This document shows, piece after piece, positions 34,603-43,824 of a stretch of DNA of 64,000 nt (its first letter is position 1; the number at the start of each line of letters is the position of its first letter). The stretch is from assembly GCA_037133095.1 (NCBI GenBank), contig JBAXOT010000004.1, positions 1-64,000 on the forward strand. Direction: 5' to 3'. Under the pieces are notes generated by a model. It was not told the DNA's origin and did not search any database. It saw nothing but the letters and a program-made list of their open reading frames with translations. The stretch comes from CAIMZW01 sp037133095. Lineage in GTDB: Bacteria > Actinomycetota > Actinomycetes > Nanopelagicales > Nanopelagicaceae. Made by a program: the position numbers and the translations under genes.

Positions 34603-35453
34603 TTCACGCTACCTGCCGTCAAGCCACCAACGAGCCACTTTTCAATGAGAGCGAAGAGAATGACGACTGGCACGATTGCAATCAACGATCCAGCAAAAAG
34701 GAAATTCCATTGCACCTGATACTGCCCGATGAGCGAGGTCAAACCAACGGTTAGTGGTTCGCGTTGCGGCGAACTGGTGAGAGTCAAGGCGATGACGAAT
34801 TCGTTCCACGCTGAAATAAAGGTGAAAATAAATGCCGTTACTAAACCAGGCAAGGCAAGTGGCAAAATGACGCGGCGCAAGGTTCCGAACCGAGTGGCAC
34901 CATCAATCCAGGCCGCTTCTTCTATCTCCACCGGAATGCTTTTAAAGAAACTCGAGAGAATCCAAATCGAAAATGCCATATTAAAAGCACCGTAAATCAG
35001 AATGAGCGCCAGATATGTATCAACTAAATGGAACTTTACAATTTCGCGGAAGATGCCTACGACAAGTGCGGTGGGCGAGAACATTTGCGTGATTAAAACC
35101 AATAACAAGAAGGCAGTTCTACCTCGGAATTTATTCCGCGCTACGTAATAGGCGGCAGGCACTGCCAATACCAAGACCAATAAAGTAGCGCACAGGGAAA
35201 TCAAGAACGAACTCTTCAAATATCCGGCCAAAGGTAGTACATGCCAGACATCGACAAAATTGGACCAGGTCCATTTGTAAGGTAGATACGTGGTGGGAAT
35301 GGCGGTTATTTCACTCTTTGGCTTCAGGGAGGTGAGCAACATTTGAGCATACGGAGCAATAAAAATAAACCCTATGATCCAACCGGAAATAGTGAGCGAT
35401 ACTTTCTTGCCAGTAAATCGCTTCTTTTTGCGGGGCATAACTAATGTGGTCAT
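34599..35453 (-). CDS. Amino-sugar ABC transporter permease, MalG type
   Basis: A 284-residue permease with six helices and the EAA loop EEAAWIDGATRFGTLRRVILPLALP near 182. The ATG at 35453 overlaps the stop of the other permease (ATGA); a start six codons upstream is possible but lies inside that gene. With its partner it forms the channel of a CUT1-type importer. No ATP-binding protein is encoded nearby. Confidence 0.93.
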   Translation of the reverse strand: MTTLVMPRKKKRFTGKKVSLTISGWIIGFIFIAPYAQMLLTSLKPKSEITAIPTTYLPYKWTWSNFVDVWHVLPLAGYLKSSFLISLCATLLVLVLAVPAAYYVARNKFRGRTAFLLLVLITQMFSPTALVVGIFREIVKFHLVDTYLALILIYGAFNMAFSIWILSSFFKSIPVEIEEAAWIDGATRFGTLRRVILPLALPGLVTAFIFTFISAWNEFVIALTLTSSPQREPLTVGLTSLIGQYQVQWNFLFAGSLIAIVPVVILFALIEKWLVGGLTAGSVK

Positions 35454-36346
35454 TCGCTGGTCTCCCGCCACTTAGAAACTTTTAAGAAGACCACAATGAA
35501 TACCAAGACGATACAGAAGTTAACGGTCGCCATAGATGCAGATTGACCTATGTCCTGATCTCGGAAGGAAATCTTGTAAGCCAAAGTCGTAGTGGTGTCT
35601 GTTAAATAGCCTGGCCCACCAGTCGTCATCACCCAAATAATAGGGAAAGAGTTGAAGACGTTAATAAGGTTAATCACCATGGATACCAGCAGTGCTGGTC
35701 GCAACAGTGGAAAAATAATGGTGCGATACCTTTGAAAACCATCTGCGCCATCGACGGTCGCTGCTTCTAAAATATCTCCAGGTACTGTCGTCAGACCGGC
35801 AAGAATTACATAACTGGTGAAGGGAACCGAAACGAATACGGCTACGACCATCAACCAGATAAATGCCTGATTGGGATTTCCCAACCAATCGATCGGCTCT
35901 TTAATAAGCCCAAAATCTTGCAAAACCTTATTAAGGACACCGTAGTAACCATCCAAAATCCACTTCCAGGATGTTGACGTCATAACGACGGAGGCGGCCC
36001 ACGGCACGATGATTGCGTAACGAACCAATTTGCGACCTGGAAACTTGGCATTGAGCAATTGCGCAACCGGAAGTGAGATCAGAACCGTGGCGATAACCAC
36101 GACCGTGACCCATACCAAAGTGCGGGATAAGACGCCCGGCAAATCTGGGTTATGGATCAAAGAGCGATAGTTGGCGACGCCGTTCCAGCCTTTAGTAAAT
36201 CCGGTCTGATCTACATTTTGAAAGGAGGTGCGAATCATCTCTATGGCGGGCCAAAGGACCATAACCGCAATCATTGTTACAGCGGGGCCAATCCATGGCA
36301 GCGCACCAAATCGCGATTTACGTAAGGAACTTCGAGCTGTGGCCAT
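35450..36346 (-). CDS. Amino-sugar ABC transporter permease, MalF type
   Basis: A 298-residue permease from ATG 36346 (GAGAG five bases upstream) with six helices and the EAA loop EAATVDGADGFQRYRTIIFPLLRP near 203. It follows the binding-protein gene after a strong hairpin, which probably lowers its expression relative to the binding protein. Confidence 0.92.
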   Translation of the reverse strand: MATARSSLRKSRFGALPWIGPAVTMIAVMVLWPAIEMIRTSFQNVDQTGFTKGWNGVANYRSLIHNPDLPGVLSRTLVWVTVVVIATVLISLPVAQLLNAKFPGRKLVRYAIIVPWAASVVMTSTSWKWILDGYYGVLNKVLQDFGLIKEPIDWLGNPNQAFIWLMVVAVFVSVPFTSYVILAGLTTVPGDILEAATVDGADGFQRYRTIIFPLLRPALLVSMVINLINVFNSFPIIWVMTTGGPGYLTDTTTTLAYKISFRDQDIGQSASMATVNFCIVLVFIVVFLKVSKWRETSE

Positions 36347-36419
36347 ACGTTCTCTCAACTCCTCACTTTTCCTGGTCTAGCGAAGTACACATAGTAGGTA
36401 ACGGCCCCGATTCGAGAAA

Positions 36420-36443
36420 GGGTCTGCGACGGATCGCAGACCC
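36420..36443 (-). terminator. Strong hairpin between binding-protein and permease genes
   Basis: A perfect ten-base stem GGGTCTGCGA / TCGCAGACCC with a four-base loop lies 47 bases past the binding-protein stop. The following T-run is weak (TTTCTC), so it is best read as a partial terminator or mRNA-protecting element. Confidence 0.7.
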
Positions 36444-36489
36444 TCACCCCTCGAAGTACTACTTCACCATTGAAGTATTTACATCTGAA

Positions 36490-37746
36490 TTACTTTGCAG
36501 CCTCAGCCTTTGTTTGTAAGCCATCCAAAACTTTCTTTGGATCAGAGAGCAGCGCGGAACCCACTCCTTGTTGAATGGCACCCTTAACTGCTGGCCAGGT
36601 TGCAATATCTCCTGGATAGAAGATTGCACTTGGCAACAACTTGATAAATGGTGCTAGCGCTGGGTCTTTAGCAGCAACAGCACCAGCAGACTTGGTGGCA
36701 GGAATGAATCCGCCAGCGGCTTTAAGGAATGCTGCGTAGTTTGCAGGCTGGAAGACGAAATCCATCCACTTGGTGATTTCTGCTTGATGGCCATTGGCCT
36801 TGTATGCGGTGAAGTAATCCTGGACACCAAGGGTGACTGCAGGAGACTTACCGTTATGAACGAAGGAGCCAGAACCAAGGTTCAACTTGGATCCACCATT
36901 TGCTTGCAACCAAGCAGGTAGGAAGACCGAACCATTGATAAAGGCAGCCTTGCCGGATGCAAAGAGAGTCTGTGCGCAGGCGGTGCGATCGCACTTAGCA
37001 GGATTTGGCTCGGTCAACTTATTGTCGGTGAGCTTCTTCAAGTAAGTAGCAGTTGCAACGTTGGCAGCAGAATTCAAAGTCCACTTGCCAGAGGTGTAGT
37101 CGTAGAGACGACCACCATTTCCACCGGCCCAAATTGCCCATTCTGCTTGTGCCTCTTCAGGTCCAAGTGGAATTGCATATGGATAAACGCCTGGGACCTT
37201 GCGCTTGATGATCGACAAGGTGGTGTAGAGCGATGCCCATGTAGTTGGCAAAGTTTTAATTCCAGCCTTGGCGAGAATGTCTTTGTTGTAGAACAGTGCG
37301 CGAGCAGATGCTAGATCTGGCACTGCGTAAGCAACTCCGTTGTACTTGGAGTTGTTCAAGAAGGTAGGAACGATGTCAGCCAAAGTTGCTGGTGAAACCA
37401 TTTCACTTGCCTTATAGAGCAAGCCCGCAGCAGCAGGGGCGGAGTAGTCACCCTTGTTGACAACATCTGGGGTCTGTCCGGTTGCGATAAGAGTCTTAAC
37501 CTTGTCATCGATGGTGTCCCATGAAACGACGTTGACGGTCATATGAATTCCTGGGTTTGCAGCGGTGAAGGCGGCACTCAGAGCATCCCATTGAGCTTGC
37601 TGGGTCTTGCCATCGCCTGGGTAGTCAGCCGCAACCATCTTTAGTTCCACAACACCGGCGCCGTGTGATGCATTTGCACCCAACGCCATGGTGGCAACCA
37701 AAGCGAACGAAACCGCAAGAGCGGATCGACGCGTATTTTTCTTCAT
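36490..37746 (-). CDS. Extracellular sugar-binding protein of the amino-sugar importer
   Basis: A 418-residue family 1 solute-binding protein. A Sec signal peptide (basic MKKNTRR, hydrophobic core, cleavage near ANASHG) precedes a mature domain with ATGQTPDVV near 88, ARALFYNKDILAKAG near 148 and a C-terminal helical lobe. There is no lipobox, so attachment to the surface is unclear. GAGGAG lies upstream of the ATG. It is divergent from the SIS/ROK/NagA genes, which suggests uptake of an amino sugar, but the ligand cannot be read from sequence. Confidence 0.9.
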   Translation of the reverse strand: MKKNTRRSALAVSFALVATMALGANASHGAGVVELKMVAADYPGDGKTQQAQWDALSAAFTAANPGIHMTVNVVSWDTIDDKVKTLIATGQTPDVVNKGDYSAPAAAGLLYKASEMVSPATLADIVPTFLNNSKYNGVAYAVPDLASARALFYNKDILAKAGIKTLPTTWASLYTTLSIIKRKVPGVYPYAIPLGPEEAQAEWAIWAGGNGGRLYDYTSGKWTLNSAANVATATYLKKLTDNKLTEPNPAKCDRTACAQTLFASGKAAFINGSVFLPAWLQANGGSKLNLGSGSFVHNGKSPAVTLGVQDYFTAYKANGHQAEITKWMDFVFQPANYAAFLKAAGGFIPATKSAGAVAAKDPALAPFIKLLPSAIFYPGDIATWPAVKGAIQQGVGSALLSDPKKVLDGLQTKAEAAK

Positions 37747-37963
37747 TCTTGTCTTCTCCTCGCGGGGCGACGCCCCTGATAGGTGGTTCGGAAAGACGGC
37801 TAGAAAAGGGAACTATCCGTCGATCTCGATCGGTGAGCACACTCCACTCGAAACCGCAGGTGAAGTCAAGAATCTGCGTGTAACTGTTTGATAACGTTTA
37901 TGTTAAATCAAATTCGCGCAGTTTTTCTTGACTTTGGTATTTTAAGAGGCGTACCTTGCCCCA
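37747..37963. promoter_or_regulatory. Divergent promoter region of the amino-sugar locus
   Basis: A 217-bp gap between divergent operons. The AT-rich core near 37888-37945 (around GATAACGTTTATG) is a likely place for a DeoR-type operator. On the plus strand TTGACT (37928-37933) and TACCTT (37952-37957) are 18 bases apart, and the latter is six bases before ATG 37964. No repeat is clear enough to name as the operator. Confidence 0.45.
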
Positions 37964-38869
37964 ATGGACACTTCATCTCCCATCGCTGCCTTCACCGGCC
38001 AGACTCACGCCGAGGCGGAAATTGCCTCCCAGCCCGCCATCTGGCGCCAAGTTGCCCAATTTGCCCCCACTGTTTTAGATCTATTGCCCGCCAAGGGCGA
38101 AAAGGTTGCAGTAGTCGGCTGCGGCAGTTCCTGGTTCATGTCACAGTGTTTCGGTTGGTTGCGCGAGCGCGCTGGTTTCGGCGAAACCGATGTTTATGCG
38201 GGTTCTGAGATGAATTACGACCGCAAGTACGACCGAATCCTCGCCATTTCTCGTTCTGGCACCACTACTGAGATCGTCGAACTTTTAGCGCGAGTGAATG
38301 CACCCTCCGTCATTATTACCGCGGTCGCCGGTTCGCCGGTCACCGAAAAGGCAACCAACTCCATCGTGATGGACTTTGCCGACGAGCAATCGGTGCTGCA
38401 GACCCGATGGGCAACAGCCGCACTGGGCTTGCTGCGCAGCCAATTAGGAACCGACCTCAACGCTTTGGCCCGAGAAGCCGAAATTGCCATCGCCAGCGAC
38501 CTCGGAGATTTGGTCAAGATGGAGCAGATTGCCTTCCTGGGACAGGGATGGACAATCGGGTTGGCTCACGAGGCGGCACTGAAGACTCGCGAATCTTCCC
38601 AATATTGGGCCGAGGCATATCCAGCATTGGACTATCGCCATGGTCCAATCTCCATTGCCCAACCAGGGCGTGCCGTTTGGGCGTTCGGTGACATCGATGA
38701 GGATCTCAAGAAAGACATTCTTCACACTGGTGCGCTTCTTGAAACCAGCTCGCTAGATCCAATGGCCCACCTAATTCGGGCACAGCGCACCGCGATTGCG
38801 ATTGCCAAGAGCCGAGGCCTAAACCCCGACTATCCGCGCAACCTCTCGCGCTCCATCGTTTTGGAATAA
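37964..38869 (+). CDS. SIS-domain aminosugar-phosphate isomerase/deaminase
   Basis: A 301-residue protein with two SIS domains. VAVVGCGSSWFMSQC near 45 and AISRSGTTTEIVELL near 90 belong to the first domain. GQGWTIGLAHEAALKTRE near 190 and EAYPALDYRHGP near 212 belong to the second, matching the isomerase half of GlmS and AgaS-like proteins. Probably converts an aminohexose-6-phosphate to a ketohexose-6-phosphate with release of ammonia. No NagB-type deaminase is present, so this protein is the best candidate for that step. Confidence 0.85.
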   Translation: MDTSSPIAAFTGQTHAEAEIASQPAIWRQVAQFAPTVLDLLPAKGEKVAVVGCGSSWFMSQCFGWLRERAGFGETDVYAGSEMNYDRKYDRILAISRSGTTTEIVELLARVNAPSVIITAVAGSPVTEKATNSIVMDFADEQSVLQTRWATAALGLLRSQLGTDLNALAREAEIAIASDLGDLVKMEQIAFLGQGWTIGLAHEAALKTRESSQYWAEAYPALDYRHGPISIAQPGRAVWAFGDIDEDLKKDILHTGALLETSSLDPMAHLIRAQRTAIAIAKSRGLNPDYPRNLSRSIVLE

Positions 38870-38891
38870 CCGCGCCTCGGTCCGCGGGTAC

Positions 38892-38897
38892 TAACCT
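38892..38897 (+). promoter_or_regulatory. Possible internal -10 box before the ROK kinase
   Basis: TAACCT lies eight bases before ATG 38906 and just after the isomerase stop. It may give the kinase and deacetylase genes a second promoter. Confidence 0.3.
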
Positions 38898-38905
38898 TTC
38901 ACCTT

Positions 38906-39805
38906 ATGGACACCAATGCATTAGTCATCGGAATCGATGTTGGTGGCACCGAGATAAAGGCTGGCGTGATGCGCGGTGCGCAGATAATTCACACCGAACG
39001 TTTTGCCACCCAGCGGGAGAATGGCGCCGAACATTCCATCAGCCAAGTGCTTCTTGCCGCCAAAACCATGCATGAAAAATTTCCCGAAGCGGTGGCGATT
39101 GGCGTAGTAGTTCCTGGGGTGGTTGATGCCGCGAACGGCATCGCGATCTACTCTGAAAATATTCACTTCGATCATGTTCCATTTCGAAAACTGGTTCATG
39201 ACCTAACTGGCAAACCAGTTTCATTTGGCCACGATGTTCGAGCCGGTGGCGTAGCGGAGACTTTGTATGGTGCTGGGCGAGGTTACAAGAATTCTTTCTT
39301 CATGCCGATCGGAACCGGGATCGCCGGAGCCATCATTATCGAAGATGTACTTTTTGATAATCCCTTTGGCGGCGAGATCGGCCACTTTGATGTGAATTCC
39401 GGCTTTGCCTGTGCCTGCGGATTAATCGGATGCTTGGAATCCATCGCCACTGGACCATCGATTGCCCGCGAATACAACCTACGAAGTGGCAAAAATGTTG
39501 CTGGTGCTTTCGAAGTATTGCAGGCCAATCTCGCTGGTGATGGGGTTGCAACCGAAGTTTGGGATGCGGCCATTATTGCGATCGCCAAAGTCCTTACCGC
39601 AACGGTGAATCTGCTCTCGCCAGACATCATGATTCTTGGCGGTGGCATCTCTAAGGCAGGCGCGCATCTCATTGACCCGGTCATCGAGTACCTCGATCGC
39701 CACCTGACTTTTCAACCACGGCCACAAATCGTTTCTGCCGCACTGGGTGATTCATCAGGCATGATCGGAGCTGGAATCTTTGGCTTGCGAGCGCTCCATG
39801 ACTAG
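38906..39805 (+). CDS. ROK-family sugar kinase
   Basis: A 299-residue ATP-dependent kinase. The phosphate-binding start is GIDVGGTEIKAG at 9-20, catalytic Asp110 lies in FGHDVRAGG, and IGTGIAGAI is near 135. The ROK zinc site is His160 with Cys169, Cys171 and Cys176. Members phosphorylate glucose, N-acetylglucosamine, N-acetylmannosamine or N-acetylgalactosamine. Placed directly before an N-acetylhexosamine-6-phosphate deacetylase, it most likely phosphorylates the imported N-acetylated sugar. Confidence 0.92.
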   Translation: MDTNALVIGIDVGGTEIKAGVMRGAQIIHTERFATQRENGAEHSISQVLLAAKTMHEKFPEAVAIGVVVPGVVDAANGIAIYSENIHFDHVPFRKLVHDLTGKPVSFGHDVRAGGVAETLYGAGRGYKNSFFMPIGTGIAGAIIIEDVLFDNPFGGEIGHFDVNSGFACACGLIGCLESIATGPSIAREYNLRSGKNVAGAFEVLQANLAGDGVATEVWDAAIIAIAKVLTATVNLLSPDIMILGGGISKAGAHLIDPVIEYLDRHLTFQPRPQIVSAALGDSSGMIGAGIFGLRALHD

Positions 39806-40910
39806 CATGATTATTAATGCCCCTCGCGCCGTGGTCGAAGGCGCCATGATGCACAACGTTGGAATTCACATCACCGACGGCGTAATTACCAAGATAGGCG
39901 CCACAGTCGATGACCCGGATCAAAGCATCTCGGGAACTCTGATTCCGGGTTTTGTGGATATTCATTGCCATGGTGGTGGCGGAAAGAGTTTCTCTTCATT
40001 AGTCGATGAAGATATCGAAACTGTGATTTCTACCCACCGAAAATTTGGCACTACTAGCCAACTCGCCAGTTTGGTCACGGAACCGATTGCGGCATTGGAA
40101 AAACAGATTCGCCACCTTCTCCCCTTTGTCAGGCGAGGTGAAATCGCAGGGATTCATTTAGAAGGACCGTATTTGTCGAAGGCGAAGTGCGGCGCCCACG
40201 ATCCGAAACTTCTTCGTACACCAGATCTCGAAGAAATCTCCGACCTCATCGCCGTAGGCGAGGGTGCAATCATGATGATCACTATTGCACCAGAGTTGCC
40301 GAACGCCCTTGACGCGATTCAACTCATTACTGATTCCGGGATCGTAGCCGCCATTGGTCACTCCAACGCTGACTTCGAAACCGCTCGTAAGGCAATCGAT
40401 GCTGGCGCCTCCGTTATCACCCATTTTTACAATGGCTTGCCCTCCTTAAGCCATCGCCAACCAACTGTCACGGTTGCTGGTTTGCTAGATGAGTTCATTA
40501 CCTTAGAACTGATACTCGACGGACATCATGTCAATGCTTCTGCAGTTGAACTGCTTTTAAAAAATGCGCCAGACCGAGTTGTGCTGGTTACTGATGCTAT
40601 GTCGGCTGCCGGTGGGTCTGAAGGCAGGTACAAAATTGGCGAATTAGATGTCGAGGTGAAGAACGGCCGCGCCGAATTGCTCTCCAATCGTTCATTGGCA
40701 GGAAGTACCTTGACTATGGATCAAGCTTTTCTTCGCTTGGTCCACCATCATGGCAAGTCAATCGAAGAAGCCTCACATGCCACTTCTGTTCTGCCTGCCC
40801 GAACACTAGGCATCTCCTACGTTGGCGAAATAAAAGAAGGGTTTAAGGCGCACTTCGTTGAACTATCGGAAGATGAAGAGCGAATCTCGCAAGTTCTTCG
40901 GTTTCAATAA
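39798..40910 (+). CDS. nagA: N-acetylglucosamine-6-phosphate deacetylase (NagA/AgaA)
   Basis: A 370-residue amidohydrolase that removes the acetyl group from GlcNAc-6-P or GalNAc-6-P. The metal motif is DIHCHGGGG near 55, HLEGPYLSKAKCGAHD near 127 contains the catalytic-site Glu, and GHSNADF and THFYNGL hold metal-binding histidines. The catalytic Asp is in LVTDAMSA. Start ATG 39798 overlaps the kinase by 8 bases; an upstream in-frame start would overlap it further. NagA and AgaA cannot be told apart by sequence alone. Confidence 0.93.
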   Translation: MTSMIINAPRAVVEGAMMHNVGIHITDGVITKIGATVDDPDQSISGTLIPGFVDIHCHGGGGKSFSSLVDEDIETVISTHRKFGTTSQLASLVTEPIAALEKQIRHLLPFVRRGEIAGIHLEGPYLSKAKCGAHDPKLLRTPDLEEISDLIAVGEGAIMMITIAPELPNALDAIQLITDSGIVAAIGHSNADFETARKAIDAGASVITHFYNGLPSLSHRQPTVTVAGLLDEFITLELILDGHHVNASAVELLLKNAPDRVVLVTDAMSAAGGSEGRYKIGELDVEVKNGRAELLSNRSLAGSTLTMDQAFLRLVHHHGKSIEEASHATSVLPARTLGISYVGEIKEGFKAHFVELSEDEERISQVLRFQ

Positions 40911-41053
40911 ATATTTACCTAGGGTGAACAAAGAGGGCTTTAAAGCTATTGAGCGCCCAGGTAACAACCATGTTAAATGTGAGATTTAAGGCACCTGAAG
41001 ATGAATTCTCTTGCCACAGGTGAGAGTATTCCATTCCCTACAAGGAGGAGCCT

Positions 41054-42775
41054 ATGCGCCGTTCGATCGCAGTTCTCGCCCTAGCATCAACATTATCTAT
41101 GGGCCTATTTGCCACCACCCTCGCCTCATCCGGAGCCGCTTCCGCAACCGGAACCGATGCCCCGCTCGCTGCCTATGATGCATCGCATGCTGGTGGCACA
41201 TTAAAGTTGGTAGCCAACGCTGCCGCTGGATCACTCGATCCAAAGATTAACTACACCGCCCAGTACTGGCAGTTGTATCAGGCTACCTATGACGGACTCC
41301 TTACCTTCTCTTATGGAGATGGCAAGAACACCTTTAATGTGGTTCCTGACCTCGCCGTTGCTCTGCCTAAGATTTCCAATGGTGGAAAGACTCTTACCTT
41401 TACATTGCGTAAGGGCATTAAGTTTTCTACTGGCGCTGCAGTCACAGTGGCCGACGTTAAAGCATCCTTCGAACGAATCTTCAAAGTTTCATCCCCGACT
41501 GCCGGTTCTTTCTACAATGGGATCGTTGGCGCCGATGCTTGCTTGAAGGCTCCTGCAAGTTGCAAGTTAGATAAGGGTGTTGTTGTTAATGCCGCCACCG
41601 GATCTATCGTCATCAACTTGGTTTCACCAGATGATGCAATTCTCAGCAAATTAGCCGTGCCACACGCAGTCATCAACCCTGCCAGTGCACCTGCCAAAGA
41701 TGCTGGAACTACCATCATCCCAACCACAGGCGCTTATATGTTCAAGTCATATGACCCAAACAAGTCACTCATCATGGTTCGCAATCCTTACTTCAAAGAG
41801 TGGAACCATCAAGCACAACCTTCTGGCTACCCAGATGAGATCGATTATTCCTTCGGTCTCACCGCAGAAGCCCAGGTCACGGCGGTCGAGAACAATCAAG
41901 CCAACTGGATGTACGACCCAGTTCCGGCCGACCGATTAAATGAACTAGGCACCAAGTACGCGGCACAAGTTCACGTCAATCCATTGACCGCTATGTGGTA
42001 CCTCCCCATGAACGTCAATATCGCACCATTCAATAACCTTAAGGCTCGTCAAGCCGTCAACTACGCGCTAGATCGCGCCGCAATGGTGAAGATCTTCGGT
42101 GGTTCCCAACTTGCAGCCCCAGTCTGCTCGTTCTTACCACCAAACTTCCCCGGTCACGTTGATTACTGCGGCTATACCAAGGGCGCTACTCCTGCAAAGC
42201 CAGCCAAGGCATGGGGCAGTGCAGATCTCGCCCTCGCTAAGAAATTGGTCACGGAATCCGGTACTGCCGGAACTGCAGTCGGCGTTGTCGTCTCAGATGA
42301 TGAAGTGAATAAGCAAATGGGCGAGTACGTTCAGAGCGTCCTCAATGCGATTGGTTACAAGGCGACCTTGAAGCCAATCTCGGGCAACATTCAATTCACT
42401 TACATTCAGAATACTAAGAACAAGGTGCAGATCTCTGTCACCCAGTGGTACCAGGATTATCCAGCTGCATCGGACTTCCTCTACGTACTTCTCGGTTGCG
42501 CATCCTTTACCCCAGGATCCGATTCCTCCATCAATATGGCGGGCTATTGCAATAAAGCCTTGGATGCCAAGATGAAGGCAGCAATCCTGCAAGGAACCAC
42601 GGACCCAATCGGAGCAAACAAGGCATGGGGCGCAATTGATCAGGCCGTCATGGCTGATGCACCAGTCGCTGTTGCCTTCACACCTAAGAATCTCGACTTC
42701 ATCTCGTCAAGCACGAAGAATTACCACTTCTCGCTTCAGTACAAGATGTTCGTTTCCCAGATTCAGCTTAAGTAA
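41054..42775 (+). CDS. Peptide ABC transporter substrate-binding protein (family 5)
   Basis: A 573-residue DppA/OppA-type binding protein. AAGGAGG eight bases before the ATG is the strongest ribosome site in the window, suiting a highly expressed gene. A Sec signal peptide ends near residue 32 (GAASA). Family features include DGLLTFSYGD near 80, LRKGIKFSTGAAVTVADVKASFERI near 125 and RQAVNYALDRAAMVKIFGG near 335. It begins the operon with two permeases and two ATPases; dipeptides, oligopeptides or other amides are possible ligands. Confidence 0.93.
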   Translation: MRRSIAVLALASTLSMGLFATTLASSGAASATGTDAPLAAYDASHAGGTLKLVANAAAGSLDPKINYTAQYWQLYQATYDGLLTFSYGDGKNTFNVVPDLAVALPKISNGGKTLTFTLRKGIKFSTGAAVTVADVKASFERIFKVSSPTAGSFYNGIVGADACLKAPASCKLDKGVVVNAATGSIVINLVSPDDAILSKLAVPHAVINPASAPAKDAGTTIIPTTGAYMFKSYDPNKSLIMVRNPYFKEWNHQAQPSGYPDEIDYSFGLTAEAQVTAVENNQANWMYDPVPADRLNELGTKYAAQVHVNPLTAMWYLPMNVNIAPFNNLKARQAVNYALDRAAMVKIFGGSQLAAPVCSFLPPNFPGHVDYCGYTKGATPAKPAKAWGSADLALAKKLVTESGTAGTAVGVVVSDDEVNKQMGEYVQSVLNAIGYKATLKPISGNIQFTYIQNTKNKVQISVTQWYQDYPAASDFLYVLLGCASFTPGSDSSINMAGYCNKALDAKMKAAILQGTTDPIGANKAWGAIDQAVMADAPVAVAFTPKNLDFISSSTKNYHFSLQYKMFVSQIQLK

Positions 42776-42807
42776 CTTGACCCGAAAAGAAAGCAATAAC
42801 TAACTCA

Positions 42808-43824
42808 ATGAAACGTCGTGTGCCAGTGTCTGCGGAGAAGTCTGATTCTCCAGGCAGAATCGCTCTTCGGACACTGGTATCCGACAAACGTTCCTGGATT
42901 GCTTCGATATTTCTCATCTTCATCGCGATACTCGCCATTTTTGCCCCGGTTTATGCCCACAACATCGCGCATACCGATCCCTTTACCTCATCGCTCAACG
43001 CCACCATCCACTTACATGGAAAAGATCTACCCGTACTAGAGCAATCCACGGGCGGTCTGGGTCTTGGTGTTACTCCGATTGGTCCCACCTGGAACTTCAG
43101 CAAGTACTTTCTCGGTTCGGACAACCAAGGTCGCGATGTCTTCGCCCGCTTGTTATACGGCGGCCGAAATACTTTAATGATTGGCTCTTTAGCCGCATTG
43201 CTCACCATTGTCATCTCCATCATTATCGGACTTGTCGCTGGCTATTGGCGTGGCTTTATCGATTCCCTTCTCTCCCGAATTTTGGATGTCATCTGGGCTT
43301 TCCCCGTCTACCTACTTTCCATTTCGCTCTCGGTCGTTCTGCTCACCAGCGGCTTGAGCCTTGGTCCGATTCATGTCGGGGCAGGCTCTCTTGCACTTCC
43401 AATCATCATTATTGGTTTGGTATATGTGCCTTATGTTGCCCGGCCCATCCGAGGCCAAGTCCTCGCCCTGCGCGAGCGCGAATTTGTTCGCGCCGCCGTT
43501 GGTTCGGGTGCTAAGAACTCCACCATCATCTTTCGGGAAATTTTGCCAAACGTTTTTCCATCAGTACTTGTCTTTGTACCCTTGATGATTGCCCTATCAA
43601 TGCTGACTGAATCCGCTCTCTCCTTTCTTTCTATCGGTGTTCAACCACCTGCTGCATCATGGGGAACCATTATTAATGACGGTCTCGGACTTCTTTACAC
43701 CCGCCCCATTGTTGCCTTTGCACCTGGTTTCATGATTGTTCTTACCGCCGTTGCCCTGAACTTGTTGGGTGATGCAGTCAGAGATGCATTGGATCCCAAG
43801 GCACGATTGCGAGGCGCCTTGTGA
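42808..43824 (+). CDS. Peptide ABC transporter permease, DppC/OppC type
   Basis: A 338-residue permease with an N-terminal helix (about 27-48), a periplasmic segment, and five further helices. FLGSDNQGRDVFARLLYGGR near 100 and the EAA loop RAAVGSGAKNSTIIFREILPN near 233 are diagnostic. The C-type permease here precedes the B-type, the reverse of the E. coli dpp order. GTGA links it to the next gene. Confidence 0.95.
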   Translation: MKRRVPVSAEKSDSPGRIALRTLVSDKRSWIASIFLIFIAILAIFAPVYAHNIAHTDPFTSSLNATIHLHGKDLPVLEQSTGGLGLGVTPIGPTWNFSKYFLGSDNQGRDVFARLLYGGRNTLMIGSLAALLTIVISIIIGLVAGYWRGFIDSLLSRILDVIWAFPVYLLSISLSVVLLTSGLSLGPIHVGAGSLALPIIIIGLVYVPYVARPIRGQVLALREREFVRAAVGSGAKNSTIIFREILPNVFPSVLVFVPLMIALSMLTESALSFLSIGVQPPAASWGTIINDGLGLLYTRPIVAFAPGFMIVLTAVALNLLGDAVRDALDPKARLRGAL

